Shown one piece after another: positions 56,765 through 64,000 of a DNA stretch of 64,000 nucleotides (the first letter of the stretch is position 1; each line of letters begins with the position of its first letter). A program made the position numbers and the translations under genes. The stretch spans positions 210,006 to 274,005 of the forward strand of contig QANZ01019100.1 of the NCBI GenBank assembly GCA_003254925.1, read 5' to 3'. The stretch comes from Chamaecrista fasciculata. Its lineage: Eukaryota > Streptophyta > Magnoliopsida > Fabales > Fabaceae. The notes under the pieces were generated by a model that saw only the letters and a list, made by a program, of their open reading frames with translations, had not been told where the DNA came from and searched no databases.

Positions 56765-57352
56765 ATGTCTGGGTTGTTGAGTTTGGAAGACTTCAAGGGT
56801 AATCCTATGATTAAGGATCCAAACCTGAGTTATTTTGATGCTTTGTTGGAGGTTGCAAGAATTGCCTCTATCAAAGAGCAAGAAGCCACTATAATCAGCA
56901 AGAAGAGAAAGCGACAAGAAGAAACAAAAATAGTTAAATTGCCGAATGAGTTATGGAGACTGATAAGAAAAATGGGTGGGAGTGAAGTGAGTCTTTTGAT
57001 AGAAAAAAAAGTTTATAGCACAGATGTGAGTCCACAACACAATCGGCTTTCTCTTCCATTGAATCAGATGAAGAATATGGATTTCTTGCGTGAGGAGGAA
57101 GAAAACATCTTGTTGGGGAACAAGAAGAAGAAGAGTCAAGGGCTTGAGATAGTGTTGGTGGAACCTTCTATGGAGAAGACAAAAATAGTGTTGGCGAAAT
57201 GGGATATTGGGAAAACTAGTAGCTATGTACTGAGATCATCATGGATGAAAGTGGTCGCTGCCAATGGCATAGAAAAGGATGATATTCTACAACTTTGGTC
57301 ATTCAGGGACATTCACCAACAACTCTGCATCATCCTCCTTAAACTTACTTAG
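56765..57352 (+). CDS. B3 domain-containing protein (DUF313 subfamily)
   Basis: Single-exon, 195 aa, probably nuclear. A short N-terminal region contains FDALLEVARIASIKEQE. A basic cluster KKRKRQ (about 46-51) could serve as a nuclear localisation signal. The rest matches the DUF313 type of plant B3 domain: LPNELWRLIRKMGG, then LPLNQM and FLREEE, then the C-terminal block WDIGKTSSYVLRSSW...VVAANGIEKDDILQLWSFR. This family is plant-specific and largely uncharacterised. DNA binding is inferred from the fold. The 5' flank is duplicated in front of the neighbouring F-box gene. Confidence 0.85.
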   Translation: MSGLLSLEDFKGNPMIKDPNLSYFDALLEVARIASIKEQEATIISKKRKRQEETKIVKLPNELWRLIRKMGGSEVSLLIEKKVYSTDVSPQHNRLSLPLNQMKNMDFLREEEENILLGNKKKKSQGLEIVLVEPSMEKTKIVLAKWDIGKTSSYVLRSSWMKVVAANGIEKDDILQLWSFRDIHQQLCIILLKLT

Positions 57353-57548
57353 CTTTCATATATTTTTAAAAAATCAGTGATTTCTCTTTTGGGTGATGTG
57401 GATTATTAGATTTCTGGGTTTTAAGAGATTCGGGTGCAAAAGTAGTGATTTCTGTTTTGGGTGAGATGTGCCTCTCCATTCACGTTGTAATGAGACATGA
57501 AGTATATTATATATGATGATTTGGAATAATGGGCTTGAAGTGATATTG
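57353..57548. other. B3 gene 3' flank
   Basis: Short AT-rich region that should carry the 3'UTR. It holds two similar segments around the word AGTGATTTCTxTTTTGGGTGA (57,376 and 57,443), a small local duplication. Confidence 0.5.
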
Positions 57549-59000
57549 TGTTGATATAGCTAATTATATCTAGCTTATCTTGTTACTCATCATTACTGGT
57601 TAGCCTTTTGTCTTGAAAATAAATTAATAATTTCAGCTTCCTCAACGATGGAATTTCAATAAGATAAGTATTCAGCAAATACCAGTTTAAAAATTTAAAT
57701 TTCAATCTTCTAAGGATGTGTTTGATACACTGTCATCTCAGATATCGTGGTAAATCAGATGTCGTGGTATATGATACCATAGTATAAGATATCTAATATT
57801 TATAATACCAACGTTTGTTATGACAATAGTAGATATCCGATATGTAAGATACTTATATTTGGTACTCTCTTGTTTCCCTAAACCCTATCACATCAATCTT
57901 CTTTAAATTTTCATATTTACCCTTATTAACATCTTAAAAACTTGTATTAATATTTTCAAAATAAATATATAAATAATTATACGAAATAATGTATTCATTT
58001 ATATTTCTATACTAAAAAATATTATTTTATAATACTGATAAATAATTAATTATAATAATATACTAAAGAGTAATTTTAATATAAAAATTGTCTAAATAAA
58101 ACAAGAGTAATTTGACCTAAGGACTAAATTATTAACAATTGAAATAATTCAGGGAATGAGTCATATATTTTGATTATTCATTAATAAATTAGTTGACTCG
58201 TTATAAATTTAGGAATCAAATAGTAAGTTTTATTTAAAAAAAAATAAATCAACAAAAAAGGGTAAAATTGAAATTTTAATTGAAAAATGCATTTGCAAAT
58301 CCTGTCATTTGAGATGACATAATTTTTGTGTTGTCATCAGATGACACCATTTTTGTTGTCATCTAATGATGACAGAGTGTTATCTTGGATGTTGACGTAT
58401 GACGACATAATATGTTACCAAACACTAGACATCCAAGATACCATAGTATATAATATGGTGAGTATGAGATCACATCGTACCAAACGCACCCTAATTTATT
58501 TTTGAACTTTCCTGATCCAATCTCACTAAAAATTTAAAATTTAAAATTTAAATTTAAGTTAAAAAAATATTAAATTTTAGTTTCTTTTTTCTTTCACTCA
58601 CAAATACTAGAACTTGTTATAATATTTATATAAATAATTAAAAAAAATATAATATTGTTTGACTGTCTTATTACTCATTTATAACAATCCTAGGGTATGA
58701 TACAACAAATACTAGTTTGAAAAAAAAATAAAAGATGCTAATTCCTTCTAAATCCATATCGAATTTCAACATTCGTTTTCAAATTAATTCAGGGCTTTCT
58801 GTAGAAAACGAAAAGGTTTACTTATCTTTTTGTGCACTCTTATTTACCAACAAATTATTACTCCTATACGAAACAGGATAAACTAAGAGAATAATCAATA
58901 AATATATATATATATATATATATATTTAAGATCATCAATCAATCATGATTGATTGATTTGATGATAATCAAGATATTTATGATAACACAGATTATGACGA
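57549..59000 (+). repeat. Duplicated 5'-flank block, copy B (upstream of the F-box gene)
   Basis: Paralogue of 55,188-56,495 in the same orientation. It lacks the hAT-like insertion and instead carries a 778-bp Harbinger-like insertion. It contains a (TA)n run at about 58,905-58,925, and ends about 216 bases before the F-box start codon. Confidence 0.9.
57714..58491. mobile_element. PIF/Harbinger-like MITE (778 bp), empty site available
   Basis: Termini GGATGTGTTTGATAC (left) and, as complement of the right end, GGGTGCGTTTGGTAC. The flanking 3-base duplication is TAA (57,711-57,713 and 58,492-58,494). Copy A shows the uninterrupted site CTCCTAATTTATT at about 55,345-55,357. Subterminal ATACCATAGTATA-like palindromes and TGTCATC/GATGACA words recur. 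A TAA target and the GGGTGCGTTTGG terminus fit PIF/Harbinger (Tourist-like) elements. No transposase. Confidence 0.88.
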
Positions 59001-59150
59001 TAAATTAGGAAAGTTCAAAAATAAAGAAAAAGAAATCCTAATTCTGATTTCCAACGACTTCAAATTAATTCAAAGTTAAATTGCTCTCTATCAAATAAGG
59101 AAAGTAAAAAACTATTAGGATACGGAAAACAAAACAAACCTTAGCTCTCT

Positions 59151-59158
59151 ATATATAG
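59151..59158 (+). promoter_or_regulatory. TATA box of the F-box gene
   Basis: ATATATAG about 58-65 bases upstream of the ATG at 59216. This is close for a plant gene but plausible with a short leader. Confidence 0.5.
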
Positions 59159-59215
59159 GTATATCCTGGATTTCATAATTTGCATTCTCAGACTCGAAAG
59201 AAATTCATCAATCAA

Positions 59216-59345
59216 ATGAGTGGTTCAATAATGATGAAGAGAGCAAGAAACAACAACATCAAAAACAATCAAACGAGTGGTTCAAGAATGATGAAGAAAG
59301 CAAGAAACAACAACATCAAAAACAATCAAACGAGTGATTCAAGAG
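59216..59345 (+). repeat. 57-bp in-frame tandem repeat in the F-box gene
   Basis: Two full units and part of a third, each 19 codons, encoding S-G-S-x-M-M-K-x-A-R-N-N-N-I-K-N-N-Q-T. Units differ by only a few bases, so the expansion is recent. It lies before the F-box and is low-complexity and basic. Confidence 0.9.
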
Positions 59346-60112
59346 TGATGAAGACAGACAACATCAACAACATTAATGGGAGACATTGTGAAATAACTAT
59401 AGAAAGTCTTCCAAATGATTTATTGTTGGAGATTATAGCAAAGATTGCCTCTGATTCTTTGATAGATCTCTTAAATCTCAAACTCTGTTCAAAAACTATT
59501 TCTGAAATCACACAAGACGATTACATATATCAACAAGTCTCTTTGGAGATATTTCCTTTCTTTCCTTGGTCTTCCATCACCCCCCAAGAATCTCACTTTT
59601 TGAAACGCTGTAGAGAATGTTGCAATTTAGACAGCTTATTCAGAGAAGGAATGGTTCAATATTTCAGCGACATAGGATTCAAACTCGAAGGCCTTCAGAC
59701 CTTACAAGTGGCTGCTCAAAAGGGTCACAACGAAGCAATGTATGTGATTGCTATGGTTCTTTTGTCTATAATATTGGGAAAGCAAGAAGAAGATGATACA
59801 TTATTAGCAGAGCAGAAGAAGGATCATATATCACAAGTAATTGAATACTTACGTTTCTTGAGGAAGAACAAGTGCATTATGAAATGTAGGAACAGAATCC
59901 AAGATTGTATGCGAGAGATGTGGATCAATAATAGAGTGATTGTTGGAGAGAAGAAATTTTTGTGTAACTCTAAGACGTGCAAGGGATGGAGAATCAAAAA
60001 GGGAATGTGGGCGTTTTTGGATGATGAAGACGATGAAAATGATGCCAATATGTGTGAAAATTGCAGATGGGATGATGAGCTTTTATTCTTCTATGACTTA
60101 TTGAATGTCTAA
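59216..60112 (+). CDS. F-box protein (At1g67623/At2g35280-like)
   Basis: Single exon, 298 aa from the first true ATG. The open frame extends further upstream without an ATG. The N-terminus consists of a 19-residue unit repeated in tandem (MSGSIMMKRARNNNIKNNQ, a second near-identical copy, then a partial third; 57-bp DNA period starting at 59,216, 59,273 and 59,330). The F-box follows at about residues 50-95: ESLPNDLLLEIIAKIASDSL, then DLLNLKLCSK. Next is a Sel1-like segment GLQTLQVAAQKGHNEAMYVI, then a C-terminal Cys cluster (CNSKTCKGW...CENCRWDD) that may bind zinc. The family, expanded in many eudicots, is presumed to act as SCF ubiquitin-ligase substrate adaptors. The target is unknown. 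Confidence 0.88.
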   Translation: MSGSIMMKRARNNNIKNNQTSGSRMMKKARNNNIKNNQTSDSRVMKTDNINNINGRHCEITIESLPNDLLLEIIAKIASDSLIDLLNLKLCSKTISEITQDDYIYQQVSLEIFPFFPWSSITPQESHFLKRCRECCNLDSLFREGMVQYFSDIGFKLEGLQTLQVAAQKGHNEAMYVIAMVLLSIILGKQEEDDTLLAEQKKDHISQVIEYLRFLRKNKCIMKCRNRIQDCMREMWINNRVIVGEKKFLCNSKTCKGWRIKKGMWAFLDDEDDENDANMCENCRWDDELLFFYDLLNV

Positions 60113-60430
60113 ATTAATTATCAATGTCATGTATTGATAGATATATAAATATATAGCAGCATTCACTTTTGGTTTTCTCGTATTTATATTGACATACACG
60201 CTGATAAATCTTCAAATTAAAAATTCTTCGAGTTCGTCACGTTAATTACAAGCCCTCCATGTGTATTCTTATCATTATGGCTTCTGTCTTCTTTTTAACT
60301 TTTTTTTTTATTTAAAAATAGCAGATTTCACAACATTTACATTGTAGAATTCAATTGATTGAAACTTTTACTTTCAAAGTCTAATGGGTAATGAATTTTA
60401 ATCAGAAGAGTTTTGCTGCAAGAAATTTAA
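60113..60430. other. F-box gene 3' flank
   Basis: AT-rich, probably 3'UTR and spacer. Nothing else is recognised. Confidence 0.4.
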
Positions 60431-60446
60431 ATTTTTAAAAATAAGT

Positions 60447-60995
60447 GATAATAGGCCCAATAATTAAGAGGCCCAATTGGCAGAAGATGCCCTTGGCCAA
60501 GCACGCCATAGGCCCACAGGGTAGGGCGAGAACGCCCTTAACCCCGCTAGGGCAAGGACGCCCATAACCATATAGGGCATGGGCGCCCACGGAGCATAAG
60601 GACGCGAGGAATAAGGAAACATTCCCTGAACCAATCAGGAACCAATCAAGGATCAACCAAGATCCGCTGTCAATCAAGACAGATCCCCTAGAGATCCTTC
60701 CCATGGACTCTGCCTTGGCCATCAAGGCGCCCTACGCAAATAAGGAAATAGTGACTCACTTATCCTTAATTAACAAAACAATATCTTCCTATATGAAATA
60801 GGAAAGATTATGATTCACCTCCCATATCACTGAAGATTTCTCTTCTACAATCAAGGAAGTTACCTTAAACGGACTCTCCTCAATAAGCCTATAAATACAA
60901 GATGGTAACTCTATCCTGTGTTCATTATCTTGCAGGAAAATCTTGCAGTAAACCGGAAAACGATCATCGACCAAATCCTAGTTCATCAATAAATA
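60447..60995 (+). repeat. LTR-like fragment (probable solo LTR)
   Basis: Abruptly GC-richer than its surroundings, starting TGATAATAGGCCCAATAATT. It contains AGGGCATGGGCGCCCACGG-type repeats, a CCTATAAATACAAG box at about 60,889 and a pyrimidine-rich start-like region about 30 bases further on. It ends near CCTAGTTCATCA. This is the layout of a plant Gypsy LTR. A 5-bp target duplication was not convincingly found and there are no internal genes. Confidence 0.5.
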
Positions 60996-61385
60996 AATCA
61001 GAAGAAAAATTTTAATTTCTTTATGAACTTTCACAAATTTTTATTTTGTTTTAAAACAATAGAAGAACTTAGAGAAGTAATTAACTAGCCAAATAGGCAC
61101 GTCTTGCTTATTTTTCAAAATTGATAATAATTTGTTAGAGTTTCATATGTCTTAACAAAAAATAAAACAAAATTCTACTTTTTGCTTGGCTTTAAATAAA
61201 TTTGATGTTTTTTTTTTTTTTTTAAATTAAGGCATCTTGAAAAACAAAACAGCTGATGAAGAAATTATAGTTTTAACATCTTAATAGAGGAAAGTATAAG
61301 TTACCATAATTTCGACTCAGATTTAAGAGGGATCCAATGTTACATTTAAGATTGAATGCTGTATGTAAAGTTGTGAACAATAATC
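60996..61385. other. Gene-free AT-rich spacer
   Basis: No gene or element recognised. A poly(T) run is at about 61,209-61,222. Confidence 0.4.
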
Positions 61386-61386
61386 T

Positions 61387-61724
61387 AAGAAGCATGGACA
61401 CTTCATTTTGAGGGCGTGTCGCCGTGTCGGACACGTGTCAGTGTCCGACACCCGCACGACACCGACACGACACATATTCATAAATTTTAAAATATAAATT
61501 AATTTTTTGTGACTTTAACATGACATATAAGAGAAAATAATAATACATATGACATATATTATGAATAAAACTTGTAATTTTTAAATTTCATTAAAAATTA
61601 TGAATATTTAATTATTTATATATATAAATATATGGCGTGTCGTGTCGCATAATTTTGAGAGTTTAGCGTGTCGTGTCCGTGTCCGTGTCGTGTCCCGTGT
61701 CCGTGTCAGTGTCCATGCTTCCTA
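61387..61724. mobile_element. Inverted-repeat MITE with GTGTCG/CGACAC-rich arms
   Basis: Left end TCTAAGAAGCATGGACAC, right end (complement) TCTAGGAAGCATGGACAC. Both arms are packed with GTGTCCGTGTCGTGTC or its complement and flank an AT-only centre. Flanks AACAATAA and AACAATTA are a likely 8-bp duplication with one mismatch, consistent with hAT-type insertion. Non-coding. Confidence 0.75.
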
Positions 61725-62081
61725 GACAACAATTAATCAACATGATCGTACTCCCAAATGGCAAGGTTGACCATAAGCCCAAAATTATCTGGTTTTGCAA
61801 TGTTTCCTAGGTCAATAAGCCAAATGATATTATCAGAAAATTAGAGCACGTAAATATATATGTAAAATATAAAATTATTTAAAAATAATTTGTTAAGAGA
61901 GAATATCACATGATACCAAAGTATCACTTTTTAATCACCGGGTACTAAAGTGAAATATGACCAAACTATAGGGTACCAAAGTATAATTTACCCTTTTTCT
62001 ATGGAGCTTAAAATACTAATGAAAATTAAAAGTAATTTATATGAGGTGAGACTTGAGAGAACGTGGGCTAGAGAAAAGTGG

Positions 62082-62375
62082 GGTTTTAGGGTTTGGGGTT
62101 TGGAATTTTAGGGTTTGGGGTTTGGGGTTTTAGAATTTAGGATTTAAGGTTTTAGGATTTGGGGTTTTGGATTTTAGGGTTTGGGGTTTGGGATTTTAGG
62201 GTTTGGGGTTTTAGAGTTTTGGGTTTGAGGTTTTAGAGTTTAAGGACTAAATTGAAATGTTTAGAAGAATTTTTGGACACTTTACAATTTTAGGATTTTA
62301 GGGTTTATGTTTTAGGGTTTGGGGTTTAGGGTTTAGGGTGTGGGGTTTAGGGTTTAGTTTTTAGGGTTTTTAATA
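62082..62375 (+). repeat. Degenerate telomere-like TTTAGGG repeats
   Basis: Two blocks (62,082-62,235 and 62,290-62,372) of GGGTTTAGGG/GGGTTTTAGGGTTTGGGG words. Each block is followed by a related segment (TAAGGACTAAA..TGG..TTTTTTGGA..ACTTTACAATTT), at 62,242 and 62,380. The TTTAGGG word is the plant telomere unit, but the period is irregular. This may be an expanded internal satellite of a larger TIR element rather than true telomere DNA. Confidence 0.7.
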
Positions 62376-62499
62376 CTTTTAAGGACTAAACTGGATTTTT
62401 TGGAAGAGTTTTGGGACACTTTACAATTTTGTTTTGAGGATTTGGGACTAAAATGAATGAAGATGATGAAAAAGAGGGGAAATTGAGAATAATGAGATA

Positions 62500-63080
62500 A
62501 AAATATAACTCAGGGACCTATTTGAATTTTGAATGAAATATTTTTTTTATTATTAATGCTGATGTGGTACGCACAGTTGGCTTTTTTTTTTTTTTTTTTT
62601 TTTTCAGTTTTCCAATTGCTGACGTGGCACTTAACGTTCCACGTCAACAGTTAACGGACACGTCATCATATTGGCTAACGGCAACTTAACGGAAGGACCA
62701 ATTTGACTAACGTTAATAAAATTCGGGGACTTATTTGTCAATTTCCATAAATCAGGGACCAATCTGTCAGCGACCCAATAATCCATGAATCAATTTGGGA
62801 GTTTACTCATATATAAACTAATAATTTTTTATCCAAAAAATTTGCTGAATTTGACAATTTAATTCTTCAAAGATTAAAATACACATTTAATCATGAAAAG
62901 TTAAAATAGTATACTCTTTAATCCATAAAAGATTAAAACGATATATTATTCAATCTATGAAAAGGACAAATAAGTATACTATTTTGATGTTTTAGGGGTT
63001 AAACTGTACATTTCAGTCTTTCAAAAATCGAATTGTCAACTTGATAAATTTTAGGGATCAAAATTGTTAGTTTATTCTTT
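62500..63080. repeat. Inverted-repeat/MITE-like remnants
   Basis: 62,500-62,800 contains CTGACGTGGCAC, TTAACGG and 'GGGACCAATxTGTCA' words typical of MULE-like MITEs. 62,815-63,075 resembles the 236-bp MITE at 55.6 kb: TAAACTAATAATTTTTT at the left, AAAATTGTTAGTTTATTC at the right, with repeated 'AGATTAAAA..ATATACT' centre. Boundaries were not fixed. A poly(T) run of about 22 lies at 62,583-62,604. Confidence 0.55.
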
Positions 63081-64000
63081 TTTTTTTAATAGAAATTTAG
63101 TTCTAATATGTTTAGATGTTCATCAATAATCATCAATTTGGCTTTACCCAAAAAAGATAAAGACAAAACAATGCATGGACCCTTAAGTAGCTTAAATATT
63201 AGTTTCTATCCTCTATGGCTATAAAAGCTCCATCAGCCATCAACACCTAACATTGTTTGCTTGACCAAAATCCTTCAAAAAGAATGCATCATCAAGAAAT
63301 TGCCACCCACTCGTATTTTACTAAATAAAAATCTCATCCACTACTTAACAAATTTGGAACCAAAGCACTAAGAATAAATTAGTCAGAAAATAGGAAAGTG
63401 CAAAAACGAAAAGAAACAACTCAAGTCAAAAAAAATGGGAGGGAAGATAGTCAAAGTTTGTTTGTTTTTTTTCAACTATATTCTTGGAATGTACATTTGT
63501 GAATTGTGAGTTGTGACCGACCAAGTTAGCCATCTGTATGTGATATGTCTATCACTATCAGCATCTTAGTTCAACACTAGTAAGTTTATAATTTCTACCA
63601 CAAAATGAAGAAGAAAAAGATAAAAGCTTACTGTGTCAATTATTTTTTTTCATTATCTAAACATGTATTCTTTCTCCAGAGTATAGAAGACATGTTCTGA
63701 ATACATGCTCTTCCCATAAATCTATCATTTCGTAAGGGCAGGCCAACAGGAAATTCCCACAACAACCAACAACTTGAAAAAGAGAAAACGAAAGCCAAGA
63801 GTTTACCATGTCAGTCGCGCTAATTTAGTAGAAGATGACACTGTAATTTGATAATAAACTGCATTACTTGATTATTTTTTTACCTAGCAGCCTCAGGATA
63901 CCAAAAAAAAATCACTAATGATTTTTTTAGCATATAAGTATGGTGAGTTTCCAGTGCTGAGATTTTGTGCATTGATTTTCAAGACAAGTGTTCAATTTCT
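63081..64000. other. Gene-free 3' end of window
   Basis: No supportable gene, element or RNA was seen in the last 0.9 kb. Confidence 0.4.

Noticed and set aside
60435..60725. Minus-strand 96-codon frame
   Set aside because: Lies inside an LTR-like GC-rich block; no family recognised.
62082..62375. True telomere or fusion point
   Set aside because: The unit length is irregular (TTTAGGG mixed with TTTGGGG and TTTTAGGG), and a duplicated non-telomeric tail follows each block. It is listed as telomere-like only.

Overview
The window is nuclear DNA of a flowering plant, almost certainly a eudicot. The evidence is AT-rich intergenic DNA, intron-rich genes with GT-AG junctions, plant-only families (xyloglucan xylosyltransferase, RALF peptide, PPR protein, DUF313-type B3 protein, plant F-box family) and abundant MITEs. 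The first two genes are a plastid/mitochondrial isoleucyl-tRNA synthetase (OVA2) and a CARM1-type arginine methyltransferase (PRMT4). From memory, this pair is also adjacent in Arabidopsis (At5g49030/At5g49020). The species cannot be named from sequence alone; a rosid is plausible.

Layout. 0.8-10.9 kb: OVA2 (+, 22 coding exons, 1093 aa). 11.8-12.2 kb: LINE 3' fragment. 12.8-18.9 kb: PRMT4 (-, 15 coding exons, 539 aa). 21.8-23.2 kb: GT34 xyloglucan xylosyltransferase (-, intronless). 23.8-25.6 kb: two adjacent 0.5-kb MITEs with perfect 9-bp target duplications, then a truncated Copia element with a very short LTR. 26.2-26.7 kb: TSPO (-). 26.8-32.4 kb: gene-free, with LTR-like and inverted-repeat remnants. 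32.5-32.9 kb: RALF precursor (-). 35.5-36.7 kb: RPS21 (+). 37.9-42.4 kb: rearranged island (see below). 42.6-45.3 kb: ZMAT2/SNU23 splicing factor (+, 10 exons). 46.3-47.7 kb: PPR gene broken by a frameshift. 50.4-54.3 kb: PP2C-type phosphatase (+). 56.8-57.4 kb: B3/DUF313 protein (+). 59.2-60.1 kb: F-box protein (+). 60.1-64 kb: gene-free, with LTR-like, inverted-repeat and telomere-like repeats.

The most unusual part is 34.5-46.3 kb. A 1.26-kb copy of the RPS21 promoter, 5'UTR intron, exon 1 and half of exon 2 lies directly upstream of ZMAT2. Scraps of ZMAT2 (exon 1 and an inverted 3' piece) and of the PPR 5' flank, up to the PPR start codon, lie downstream of intact RPS21. Between them is a 2.5-kb island of minisatellites in both orientations. 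The simplest reading is a tandem duplication of an RPS21-ZMAT2 block followed by reciprocal loss: one copy kept RPS21 and the other kept ZMAT2. ZMAT2 may now sit under a duplicated ribosomal-protein promoter.

A second duplicated block (55.2-56.5 and 57.55-59.0 kb) forms the 5' flanks of the unrelated B3 and F-box genes. Each copy carries different transposons. The paired empty sites define a hAT-like element, a nested MULE-like MITE and a PIF/Harbinger-like element. The genes are mostly independent housekeeping or signalling loci (organelle translation, histone methylation, cell-wall glycan synthesis, stress-responsive membrane protein, peptide signalling, cytosolic ribosome, splicing, RNA processing, dephosphorylation). 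No operon or pathway cluster is evident.
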